From contig DAHVRG010000034.1 in assembly GCA_027322565.1 (NCBI GenBank), forward strand, positions 1 through 8,550: a DNA stretch of 8,550 nt. The letters are read 5' to 3'. Under the pieces are notes generated by a model that saw only the letters and a list, made by a program, of their open reading frames with translations, was not told the origin of the DNA and made no database searches. Both the position numbers and the translations under genes were made by a program. Source of the stretch: Georgenia sp. GTDB taxonomy: Bacteria; Actinomycetota; Actinomycetes; Actinomycetales; Actinomycetaceae. The first letter of the stretch is position 1; each line of letters begins with the position of its first letter. Of the stretch, positions 1 through 6,358 are shown one piece after another.

Positions 1-1512
1 CCGGACCAGCTCGACGAGCTCACGGCGGGCCTCCTCGCTCGGGCCGTCCCGTCCGGGCGGCGGCAGGTGGCGCGCGACGTAGAGGATGCCCTGGCGTCCG
101 TAGTCGAACGGCGAGCCGACATCGACGCCGCGCCAGCGACGCCCCTCGCCGGTGCTCGTCGGTGCCGCGGCGGGCGCCGTCCGTGCGTCGTCGTCCCGGT
201 CGAGGTGGTCGAGGAGGGTGAGCCCGAGAGACCGGGCGAGCGGGTCGAAGGTGCCCCCGAGCGCGAGCGTCGCGGACGTGAGGACGGCCGCTCGGCCGGC
301 GAGCAGCTCGGTGGCGATGGGGCGCGCGACGTCGAGGGGCGCGAGGTGGAGGCGGGCGGACTCGAAGCCGGTGCGTCCCCGGTCGCACCACAGGACGTCG
401 CGGCGCTCGGCGACGCCGTCGCCCTGGAGCCGCTCGGCGATCTCGTGGAGCACGACCATCGCCGACCGCGCCATGAGCCGCCCTCCCGGCTCGCCCTCGT
501 TCTCTCCGCGGATGGCGCTCAGTGCCTCGCGGCTGCCCGCCTCGAGCAGCGTGACGGCGTCGAGCAGCTCGGCCGGCACCCGGCGCAGACGTCCCTCGGG
601 TGCGGTCTCGAGGTACGCGCCGAGCGCCCGGCCGGCGGCCTCGAGCGAGTCGACGGTGACCCCGGCATGCTTCCGGGCCAGCCGCACGGTGCGCTCGACG
701 ACGGCGGCGGACAGCTCGAGGGTGGACTGCGCCGTCACGCGCTCGGTGAGCTCGTGCGCCTCGTCGACGACGAGGATGTCGTGCTCCGGCAGCACCCGCG
801 GGGAGCCGGACGCGGCGATCCCGAGCATCGCGTGGTTCGTGACGACGACGTCGGCCTCGTGGGCGGCGCGGCGCGCAGCCTCGGGGAAGCACTCCTCGAG
901 CATGGGGCAGCTCGCGCCGAGGCACTCGAGCTTGGTCACCGAGACCTGCCGCCACGCCCGGTCGCTGACCCCGGGGTCGAGGTCGTCGCGGTCGCCGGTG
1001 TCGGTCTCCTCGGCCCACGCCCGTACCCGCACCACCTGCTCGGCGAGCGACCCGCTGGCCGGAGCGGTCGCGGCGGAGGCGGCGTCGAGGGCGAAGAGCC
1101 CGGGCTCGTCCTCCGCGGGGTACCCACCGGCGACCTTGTGCTTGCACACGTAGTTGTGCCAGCCCTTGAGCAGCGCGACCTGCGGCCGAGGCGCGCCGGA
1201 CGCCGCGACGACGTCGGCCACGAGCGGGACGTCGTGGGTGAGCACCTGGCGCTGCAGCGCCAGCGTGGCCGTGGAGACGACCGCCCGCTCGTGGTGGCGC
1301 ACGGCGTGGTCGAGCACCGGGACGAGGTAGCCGAGCGACTTCCCGGTCCCGGTCCCCGCCTGGACGAGCAGCGCCCCCGGCTCGCGCAGCGTGCGGGCGA
1401 CCTCCTCGGCCATCTGCAGCTGTCCGGTGCGTTCGCTGCCGCCCAGGCGCCGGACTGCGTCCCGGAGAAGCTCCGCCGTCCCGGTCACGCCGGCCGTGCT
1501 CGGGGCGCTCAC
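1..1512 (-). CDS. dinG: DinG-family ATP-dependent Fe-S DNA helicase (C-terminus off the left edge)
   Basis: Superfamily 2 (XPD/DinG-like) 5'-3' DNA helicase, expected to unwind forked DNA, D-loops or R-loops in repair. The minus-strand frame is open for 504 codons up to base 1. Visible in order: Q-like N-terminus (ERTGQLQMAEEVA, 27-39), Walker A GTGTGKS (53-59), four cysteines C123, C197, C202 and C208, DEAH box (250-253), and motif III TSAT (412-415). The cysteine spacing (74, 5, 6 residues) matches the [4Fe-4S] ligands known for E. coli DinG (120/194/199/205). E. coli DinG is about 716 residues, so some 150-200 residues with motifs V and VI are missing to the left. The start is GTG at 1512-1510; it overlaps the hflX stop as GTGA, implying translational coupling. 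No promoter of its own and no SOS box were seen. Family assignment is firm; the symbol is by family, since actinobacterial members are often named only 'ATP-dependent helicase'. Confidence 0.93.
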   Translation of the reverse strand, partial: MSAPSTAGVTGTAELLRDAVRRLGGSERTGQLQMAEEVARTLREPGALLVQAGTGTGKSLGYLVPVLDHAVRHHERAVVSTATLALQRQVLTHDVPLVADVVAASGAPRPQVALLKGWHNYVCKHKVAGGYPAEDEPGLFALDAASAATAPASGSLAEQVVRVRAWAEETDTGDRDDLDPGVSDRAWRQVSVTKLECLGASCPMLEECFPEAARRAAHEADVVVTNHAMLGIAASGSPRVLPEHDILVVDEAHELTERVTAQSTLELSAAVVERTVRLARKHAGVTVDSLEAAGRALGAYLETAPEGRLRRVPAELLDAVTLLEAGSREALSAIRGENEGEPGGRLMARSAMVVLHEIAERLQGDGVAERRDVLWCDRGRTGFESARLHLAPLDVARPIATELLAGRAAVLTSATLALGGTFDPLARSLGLTLLDHLDRDDDARTAPAAAPTSTGEGRRWRGVDVGSPFDYGRQGILYVARHLPPPGRDGPSEEARRELVELVR

Positions 1513-3029
1513 GCCGGCTGTGCGGCGGCGCCGAGCTCGGCGGCGAGCGTCTCGTCGACCAGCGCCGTCAGCTGGGTTCCGGTGGCAGTGTGCTCCTCGG
1601 CCAGCACCTCGCCGGTCTCGTGCGCGCGGGAGACGAGGTCGCCGCGGGAGTAGGGGACGAGGACGTCGACCCGGACCGAGGGCCGCGGCAGCAGCTCGGC
1701 GATGCGCTCCTGGAGCTGGTCGATGCCCTCGCCGGTGCGGGCGGAGACGGCGACCGCCCCGGGGTACCGGGTGCGCAGCGCCGCCACGGTCCCGGGCTCG
1801 GCGATGTCCGCCTTGTTGAGGACGACGAGCTCGGGGATCTCCTCCGTCCCGGGGATGCCGGAGAGCACCTCCCGGACCGCGCGCACCTGCCCCTCGGGGT
1901 CGGGGTGCGAGGCCTCCACGACATGGAGGATGACGTCCGCCTCGGCGACCTCCTCGAGGGTCGAGCGGAACGCCTCGACGAGCTCGTGCGGCAGGGAGCG
2001 GACGAAGCCCACGGTGTCGGCGAGGGTGTAGACACGCCCGTCGGGTGTCTCGGCCCGGCGAACCGTCGGGTCGAGGGTGGCGAAGAGGGCGTTCTCCACC
2101 AGCACTCCGGCGCCGGTGAGCCGGTTGAGCAGGGAGGACTTCCCGGCGTTGGTGTAGCCGGCGATCGCCACGGCGGGGACGTGGTTGCGCTGCCGGGAGG
2201 CACGCTTCGTCTCGCGGGCCGGCGCCATGGCGGCGATCTGCCGGCGCAGCCGGGCCATCCGGGTGCGGATGCGGCGCCGGTCGAGCTCGATCTTCGTCTC
2301 ACCCGGTCCGCGGGAGCCGATCCCGGCGCCACCGGCGACGCGCCCACCGGCCTGGCGGGACATCGACTCACCCCAGCCGCGCAGGCGCGGGAGCAGGTAC
2401 TCCAGCTGGGCGAGCTCGACCTGCGCCTTGCCCTCCCGCGACTTCGCGTGCTGGGCGAAGATGTCGAGGATCAGGGCGGTGCGGTCGATGACCTTGACCT
2501 GGACGACGTCCTCCAGCGCCCGGCGCTGGGAGGGGCTGAGCTCGGAGTCGGCGATGACCGTGTCCGCGCCCAGCTCGGCGACGAGCTCGGCCAGCTCGGC
2601 CGCCTTGCCCGAGCCGAAGTACGTGGCCGGGTCCGGGGTGGGGCGACGCTGCAGGACGGCGTCGAGGACCACCGACCCGGCGGTCTCGGCGAGCGCGGCG
2701 AGTTCCCGCAGGGAGATCTCCGCGAGCTCCGGGTCGGGCCCGGACCACACACCGATGAGCACGACCCGCTCGAGGCGCAGCTGCCGGTACTCGACCTCGC
2801 TGACGTCCTCGAGCTCGGTGGACAGCCCGACGACCCGGCGCAGTGCCGAGCGTTCCTCCCGGTCGAGCTGCTCGCCGTCGAGCTCGTGGTCCTCCTCGGC
2901 CTCCGGCTGCAGCGCCGTCCCGGCGCGGGCCAGTACCCGTGCCACCACATCCCGCGCGGGGTCCTGCTCGTGCTCCGCCGACGGTGCGTCGTCGTCGTGT
3001 CCTGCCATGGTCTCCCAGTCGTCGTTCAC
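1509..3029 (-). CDS. hflX: GTPase HflX, ribosome-associated
   Basis: HflX is a translational GTPase-family protein (OBG-HflX superfamily) that binds the 50S subunit; in E. coli it splits stalled or heat-damaged ribosomes. The 506-residue product has the HflX N-terminal domain (YFGSGKAAEL, 137-146), the glycine-rich linker GPGETKIELDRRRIRTR (241-257) typical of HflX, then the G domain: G1 GYTNAGKS (291-298), G3 DTVGF (338-342), G4 NKAD (405-408), G5 SAR (429-431), and a C-terminal domain. It exceeds E. coli HflX (426 aa) mainly through an acidic N-terminal extension, which is usual in Actinobacteria. The start is GTG 3029-3027 with GGAG three bases upstream; ATG at 3008 (residue 8), behind GGGAG, is an equally plausible start. 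It is the first gene of a two-gene unit with the helicase. In E. coli hflX is also near miaA. Confidence 0.96.
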   Translation of the reverse strand: MNDDWETMAGHDDDAPSAEHEQDPARDVVARVLARAGTALQPEAEEDHELDGEQLDREERSALRRVVGLSTELEDVSEVEYRQLRLERVVLIGVWSGPDPELAEISLRELAALAETAGSVVLDAVLQRRPTPDPATYFGSGKAAELAELVAELGADTVIADSELSPSQRRALEDVVQVKVIDRTALILDIFAQHAKSREGKAQVELAQLEYLLPRLRGWGESMSRQAGGRVAGGAGIGSRGPGETKIELDRRRIRTRMARLRRQIAAMAPARETKRASRQRNHVPAVAIAGYTNAGKSSLLNRLTGAGVLVENALFATLDPTVRRAETPDGRVYTLADTVGFVRSLPHELVEAFRSTLEEVAEADVILHVVEASHPDPEGQVRAVREVLSGIPGTEEIPELVVLNKADIAEPGTVAALRTRYPGAVAVSARTGEGIDQLQERIAELLPRPSVRVDVLVPYSRGDLVSRAHETGEVLAEEHTATGTQLTALVDETLAAELGAAAQPA

Positions 3030-3099
3030 TGTCTCCAGGGTCCCACGTCACAGGCACCCGGGCGACCAGTTATCCCCAGAGCGGAGTAGGTTGCGCAGG
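3030..3099. promoter_or_regulatory. Divergent promoter region of hflX and the methyltransferase
   Basis: This 70-bp gap must hold both promoters. For the plus gene, TAGGTT (3087-3092) lies 7 nt before GTG 3100, which would put the transcription start at or next to the start codon (leaderless); a weak -35 with GACC lies near 3062-3068. For hflX, GATAAC on the minus strand (3074-3069) is a possible -10 that would give a leader of about 35 nt containing GGAG just before the GTG. Both are consensus matches by eye only. Confidence 0.5.
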
Positions 3100-3705
3100 G
3101 TGAGCGAGCACTACTTCTCCGCCCGGCCGGCCTCCCCCGGCGAGACCCGCACCATCGACGTCGACCTGCGGGGGCGCCGGGTGCGCGTGCACACCGCGCC
3201 CGGGGTGTTCTCCGGCGACCGGCTCGACCCGGGCACCCGGGTGCTGCTCGACGCCGCGCCGACCCCGCCCGCGGAGGGCACGCTCGTCGACCTCGGGTGC
3301 GGCTGGGGCCCGATCGCCCTGGCCCTGGCCGCCGAGTCCCCGGCCGCCCGGGTGGTCGCCGTCGACGTCAACGAGCGCGCCCGGGAGCTCACCGCCCGCA
3401 ACGCGGCCGCGCTGGGGCTGGGCAACGTCGTCGTCGCGGCGCCCGAGGACGCCGCCGGGCTCGTCGAGGGCGGGATCAGCGAGCTGTGGTCCAACCCGCC
3501 GATCCGGGTCGGCAAGCAGGTGCTCCACGACCTGCTGGGGACGTGGCTCGGGCGCCTCGTGCCGGGAGGGCGCGCGCTGCTCGTCGTCGGGAAGAACCTC
3601 GGGGCGGACTCGCTGCACCGGTGGATCGAGGGCGAGCTCGGGATGGCCACCGAGCGCATCACCTCCTCGAAGGGCTTCCGGGTGCTCGAGGTGCGTCAGG
3701 ACTAA
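3100..3705 (+). CDS. RsmC-like class I SAM-dependent methyltransferase
   Basis: The product is 201 residues: a single methyltransferase-small (MTS) domain like the C-terminal catalytic half of RsmC/RlmG, enzymes that N2-methylate guanines in 16S/23S rRNA. Visible motifs: HYFSARPASP at the N-terminus, GVFSGDRLDPGTRVLL (35-50), SAM motif I VDLGCGWG (63-70), acidic motif II residue D89 at the end of VVAVDV, and catalytic SNPPI (131-135), the NPPF/Y-type loop of guanine/adenine N-methyltransferases. E. coli RsmC (about 343 aa) has an extra inactive N-terminal domain that is absent here, as in other actinobacterial homologues. GTG 3100 is chosen because the conserved HYFS block begins at residue 4 and the TAGGTT hexamer lies upstream; the longer open frame to the left is the antisense of hflX. 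It is transcribed divergently from hflX and converges on the lipoprotein gene. The exact rRNA target cannot be read from sequence. Confidence 0.88.
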   Translation: MSEHYFSARPASPGETRTIDVDLRGRRVRVHTAPGVFSGDRLDPGTRVLLDAAPTPPAEGTLVDLGCGWGPIALALAAESPAARVVAVDVNERARELTARNAAALGLGNVVVAAPEDAAGLVEGGISELWSNPPIRVGKQVLHDLLGTWLGRLVPGGRALLVVGKNLGADSLHRWIEGELGMATERITSSKGFRVLEVRQD

Positions 3706-3720
3706 CCCGGCCGCCGGGCG
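3706..3720. terminator. GC hairpin between convergent genes
   Basis: The 15 bp between the methyltransferase stop (TAA 3703-3705) and the lipoprotein stop (TCA on plus, 3721-3723) contain CCCGG-CCG-CCGGG (3706-3718), a 5-bp stem with a 3-nt loop. Its position between two convergent stops fits a bidirectional terminator, and U-less GC hairpins are common in Actinobacteria. There is no T-tract on either side, so this is suggestive only. Confidence 0.45.
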
Positions 3721-4245
3721 TCAGTGGGCCGGGAGGCACCCGCCGTCGAGGATGTACCCGCCCAGGTCGGCGGTCACCGTGCCGGCCGCGTCGACCGCCC
3801 CGTGGACACAGCCGCCTGCGGGTGCCCCTCCGCCGAAGACGACACCGCCGCCGGTGTCCCGGGTCCGCACGCCGCTCAGCCCGACCTCCGTGAGGGCACG
3901 GTCCACTGCCTCCGGCGTGACGCGGCCGCCCGGCTGCTCCAGGGCGGCGACGGCGTCCTCCAGCACGGGCGCGTTCGCGGCGCGGGTCTCCGTGTCCATC
4001 GGCATCCGGTCGCGGTAGCGCTCGTTCTGCTCCATCGCCCACTCGGGGTCGTAGGGAACGCAGCCTGCCGGGACGTCGCCGTCGACGGGCTCGGGGCACG
4101 CGAAGGGCTCCGCCGGGGTCGGTGTCCCGCCCGACTCCCCGGGCGGGGCCGACACGGTGCCGCAGGCGGCGAGGAGCCCGGCGAGCGCGAGGCCCGCCGA
4201 TGCACGGAAGGTGGGGCGTCCCGGCATCCGCCGCGCGTGGCTCAT
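3721..4245 (-). CDS. Small secreted lipoprotein of unknown function
   Basis: A 174-residue product with a type II (lipoprotein) signal peptide: basic N-region (MSHARRMPGR), hydrophobic core ASAGLALAGL, and lipobox LAAC with the lipidated cysteine at 28, then a Ser/Pro/Gly/Thr-rich tether (about 30-47). The mature part has four cysteines (C50, C62, C146, C170), enough for two disulfides. It contains a helical segment (WAMEQNERYRDR, 69-80; APVLEDAVAALEQ, 92-104) and a C-terminal glycine-rich part ending GGCVHGAV...LDGGCLPAH that looks like a compact beta domain. ATG 4245 is preferred: the upstream in-frame GTG at 4272 would read through the presumed promoter. The gene sits between dapF and the methyltransferase and points the same way as dapF. 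I do not recognise the family with confidence; the C-terminus faintly resembles small DUF-type lipoproteins of Micrococcales. The product should lie on the outer face of the cytoplasmic membrane. Confidence 0.82.
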   Translation of the reverse strand: MSHARRMPGRPTFRASAGLALAGLLAACGTVSAPPGESGGTPTPAEPFACPEPVDGDVPAGCVPYDPEWAMEQNERYRDRMPMDTETRAANAPVLEDAVAALEQPGGRVTPEAVDRALTEVGLSGVRTRDTGGGVVFGGGAPAGGCVHGAVDAAGTVTADLGGYILDGGCLPAH

Positions 4246-4259
4246 GGTCGGTGAGTGTA
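4246..4259 (-). promoter_or_regulatory. -10-like TACACT directly upstream of the lipoprotein ATG
   Basis: On the minus strand TACACT (4259-4254) is followed by 8 nt (CACCGACC) and then ATG 4245. With the usual 6-8 nt from -10 to transcription start, the mRNA would begin on or within a base of the ATG. There is no purine-rich ribosome site in the 8 nt. No good -35 was found; that region overlaps the ACCGGT hairpin. Confidence 0.45.
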
Positions 4260-4269
4260 CGGTCCGTGC

Positions 4270-4292
4270 CACCGGTCGGGGTCGGACCGGTG
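4270..4292 (-). terminator. 8-bp hairpin downstream of dapF
   Basis: CACCGGTC (4270-4277) and GACCGGTG (4285-4292) are perfect inverted repeats around a 7-nt loop, 20 bp past the dapF stop. An RNA stem-loop here would be very stable, so a dapF terminator is likely. There is no U-tract. It also abuts the lipoprotein promoter, so an operator role is possible. Confidence 0.5.
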
Positions 4293-4311
4293 CAGGCCGC
4301 GGAGGGACCGG

Positions 4312-5211
4312 TCAGCGCAGGGCGACCCGGGCGACGAGCGTGGCCGGGCCGGTGAGGAGGGCCCGGCCGTCGTCGGTGAGCCGCACGCCGAGCTCCCCGC
4401 CGGGGACGTGCACCCGCCACAGCCTGGGCGCCTCGGCCCCGCCCCAGGTGCGCAGCGCGACGGCCGCAGCGCACGCGCCGGTACCGCACGAGCGGGTCTC
4501 CCCCACCCCACGCTCCTGCACGCGCATGCGGACCCGCCCCGCACGCTCGCCGTCCACCGTCGTCTCCCCGAGCGGCACGACGAGCTCGACGTTCGTCTCC
4601 TGGGGCGGGTCGACCGCCACGCGCGGACCGAGGTCGGCGCCGTCGAGCTCGTCGGTGTCCGGCAGGGCGACGACGACGTGCGGGTTGGGCAGGTCGACGC
4701 GCAGCCCCGCCCGGGTGCCCTCGAGCCCGACCGCCTGGACGGCGACGTCGAAGGCGCGCCGGGCTGCGGCGTCGCCGCCGGGCAGGTGCCAGGCGCCCAT
4801 GTCGACGGTGTACTCACCGCCGCTGCGCCAGACGGTGCGGACCCCGCCCCGGGTGGCGATGGCGACCGGCTCGCCCTCCGGCGTGTCGAGGAGCTCCTCG
4901 TCGACGAGGTAGGCCACGAGGAGCCGGATCGCGTTGCCGCACATCTCCGCGCGCGAGCCGTCCGCGTTGCGGTAGTCCATGAACCACTCGGCCTGCTGCG
5001 CCTCCGGGACGGTGGGGTCGGTGAGGGAGGCGGTCCGCACCGCCCGGACGAGTCCGTCCGCACCGATGCCGGCCCGGCGGTCGCAGACGGCCGCGATCGT
5101 CGCGGCGTCGAGCTCGAGTGTCCCGTCCGGGTCGGCGAGGAGGACGAAGTCGTTCTCCGTGGCGTGCCCCTTGGTCAGCGGCACCCCGCGCAGCGCGGTG
5201 AGATCGGCCAT
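4312..5211 (-). CDS. dapF: Diaminopimelate epimerase
   Basis: DapF interconverts LL- and meso-2,6-diaminopimelate in the cytosol without a cofactor, supplying lysine and the peptidoglycan cross-linking residue. The 299-residue product has the two-lobed DapF layout: N-terminal KGHATENDFVLL (14-25), the first active-site block NADGSRAEMCGNAIR (82-96) with catalytic C91, PNPHVVV (175-181), ETNVELV (205-211) and the second block GVGETRSCGTGACAAAV (235-251) with catalytic C242. Both cysteines of the two-base racemase mechanism are present. Position 94 is Ala where many homologues have Gly (CGNGxR), a tolerated variant. ATG 5211 starts just before the conserved KGH block. It lies between miaA and the lipoprotein gene; the 80-bp gap to miaA and its own TACGCT hexamer suggest it can be transcribed separately from miaA. 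Confidence 0.97.
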   Translation of the reverse strand: MADLTALRGVPLTKGHATENDFVLLADPDGTLELDAATIAAVCDRRAGIGADGLVRAVRTASLTDPTVPEAQQAEWFMDYRNADGSRAEMCGNAIRLLVAYLVDEELLDTPEGEPVAIATRGGVRTVWRSGGEYTVDMGAWHLPGGDAAARRAFDVAVQAVGLEGTRAGLRVDLPNPHVVVALPDTDELDGADLGPRVAVDPPQETNVELVVPLGETTVDGERAGRVRMRVQERGVGETRSCGTGACAAAVALRTWGGAEAPRLWRVHVPGGELGVRLTDDGRALLTGPATLVARVALR

Positions 5212-5223
5212 GGAGGAAGCGTA
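5212..5223 (-). promoter_or_regulatory. -10-like TACGCT directly upstream of dapF ATG
   Basis: Minus-strand TACGCT (5223-5218) is followed by TCCTCC (6 nt) and ATG 5211. The spacer is pyrimidine-rich, the opposite of a Shine-Dalgarno, so if this hexamer is used dapF would be read from a leaderless mRNA. No clear -35 hexamer was found. Confidence 0.4.
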
Positions 5224-5258
5224 CGGCGTGCGCAGCGGCCGGCGTGGTCCGGGTGCCG

Positions 5259-5303
5259 GCCCGGTGCCTCAGGCGCGGACGGCCCGGTCCTTCAGGCACG
5301 GAC
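5259..5303. repeat. Tandem 22-bp microduplication across the miaA stop codon
   Basis: Positions 5259-5280 and 5282-5303 are near-identical (19 of 22 bases, offset 23 bp). The right copy contains the last miaA codons and stop (GTC CGT GCC TGA on the minus strand). The left copy repeats them just downstream as GTC CGC GCC TGA, out of frame with miaA. It looks like a small tandem duplication of the gene's 3' end. Confidence 0.7.
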
Positions 5304-6203
5304 GAGGTCGAGCACCCGGCCGGGCAGGTCGCCGGTCGGCGCCAGCCAGTGCACGCGCGGGTCGCGGCGGAACCACTTCTCCTGCCGGCGGGCGAGCTGC
5401 CGGGTCGCGGTGGTGATCGCCGCGTGGGCGTCGTCGACGTCCATCCGGCCCTCGAGGACCGCGATGGCCTGCGCGTAGCCGACCGCCCGGGAGGCGGTGC
5501 GCCCCTCGGCCAGGCCGGCGGCGAGGAGGTCGCGGGTCTCGTCGAGCAGGCCGCCGTCGAGCATGGCGCGGGCACGCGCGGCGATGCGCCGGTCGAGATC
5601 CTCGCGGGGCACGTCGATGGCGACCTGGACGGCCGGCAGGTGGTAGCGGTGCTTCGGCAGGGTGGCGGAGAAGGGCCGGCCGGTGAGCTCGACGACCTCC
5701 AGGGCGCGCACCACCCGGCGGGTGTTGCTCGGCAGGATCTGCGCGGCAGCGACCGGGTCACGAGCGGTGAGCTCGGCGTGCAGGGTGGCTGTCCCCTCCT
5801 GCTCCGCGCGCGCCTCCAGGCGGCGGCGCAGCTCCGGGTCGGTGCCCGGGAATTCGAGCTCGTCGAGCACCGCCCGCACGTACAGCCCGGAGCCGCCCAC
5901 GAGCAGGGCCCGGCGGCCGCGCCCGTGGACCGAGGCTACGTCGGCGCGGGCGTGCCCCTGGTAGGCGGCGACGCTCGCCTCGTCGGTGACGTCGAGGACG
6001 TCGAGCTGGTGGTGGGCGACGCCGCGGCGCTCGTGGGGCGGCAGCTTGGCGGTGCCGACGTCCATGCCGCGGTAGAGCTGCATCGCGTCGGCGTTGACGA
6101 CCTCCGCGGCGTCCGGGCCGCCGAGGAGGTCGGCGACGTCGAGGGCGAGGTCGGACTTGCCCGTCGCGGTCGGGCCGACGACGGCGATGACAGGGGCGGG
6201 CAC
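5292..6203 (-). CDS. miaA: tRNA dimethylallyltransferase MiaA
   Basis: MiaA transfers the dimethylallyl group from DMAPP to N6 of A37 in tRNAs reading UNN codons, the first step toward ms2i6A. The 303-residue product shows the P-loop GPTATGKS (10-17), the DMAPP/tRNA block NADAMQLYRGMDVGTAK (37-53, with the conserved Asp-Ala-Met-Gln), HHQLDV (64-69), LLVGGSGLYVRAV (99-111), SNTRRVVRALEV (158-169), a basic RRxxxRARAMLDGGLLDE segment (205-222), VGYAQA (240-245) and the C-terminal ARRQEKWFRRDPRVHWL signature. Length is normal for the family. GTG 6203 is the start because the P-loop strand begins at residue 4 and a TAGGCT hexamer sits 6 nt upstream. The next enzyme of the pathway, miaB, lies 155 bp upstream on the same strand. 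Confidence 0.97.
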   Translation of the reverse strand: MPAPVIAVVGPTATGKSDLALDVADLLGGPDAAEVVNADAMQLYRGMDVGTAKLPPHERRGVAHHQLDVLDVTDEASVAAYQGHARADVASVHGRGRRALLVGGSGLYVRAVLDELEFPGTDPELRRRLEARAEQEGTATLHAELTARDPVAAAQILPSNTRRVVRALEVVELTGRPFSATLPKHRYHLPAVQVAIDVPREDLDRRIAARARAMLDGGLLDETRDLLAAGLAEGRTASRAVGYAQAIAVLEGRMDVDDAHAAITTATRQLARRQEKWFRRDPRVHWLAPTGDLPGRVLDLVRA

Positions 6204-6215
6204 GCGCCCAGCCTA
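6204..6215 (-). promoter_or_regulatory. -10-like TAGGCT directly upstream of miaA GTG
   Basis: Minus-strand TAGGCT (6215-6210) is followed by GGGCGC (6 nt) and the GTG start. The arrangement predicts a leaderless transcript. A -35 match is poor (CGGACG at 19 nt spacing), so an activator may be needed if the site is real. Confidence 0.42.
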
Positions 6216-6254
6216 GTTCGGCGGCCCGCCACGTCGTCCGCCTCCCGTGTCCCA

Positions 6255-6323
6255 CATGGGTCGCACCTTCCGCTCAGTTCGGGACGCGCGCAGGGGCGAC
6301 CCATGATCGAACAGGGCGACCCA
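6255..6323. repeat. Three TGGGTCGC motifs in the miaB-miaA gap
   Basis: TGGGTCGC occurs on plus at 6257-6264 and on minus at 6303-6296 and 6323-6316. The two minus copies lie 20 bp apart within the longer repeats CAGG(G)GCGACCCA. The first and second copies extend to a perfect 10-bp inverted repeat (6255-6264 and 6296-6305, 31-nt loop). They lie about 40-110 bp upstream of the putative miaA -10. This could be an operator or activator site, or a hairpin terminating miaB. Confidence 0.5.
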
Positions 6324-6358
6324 GCGGTGAGAGCGGGGGCGGAGCCGCCGGACCGCGA

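Noticed and set aside
20..1653. Long plus- and minus-strand frames over the left 1.6 kb (up to 528 codons)
   Set aside because: They are out-of-frame shadows of the helicase and the hflX 3' end. Only the minus frame ending at base 1 shows helicase motifs; the others are Arg/Pro- or Gly/Arg-rich.
2185..3099. N-terminal extension of the methyltransferase by 305 codons
   Set aside because: The extra part is antisense to hflX and low-complexity Ser/Arg; the conserved domain begins right after GTG 3100.
4352..5200. DapF active-site defect because of CGNAIR instead of CGNGxR
   Set aside because: The Ala at this position is a known tolerated alternative in the family signature, and both catalytic cysteines (C91, C242) are present.
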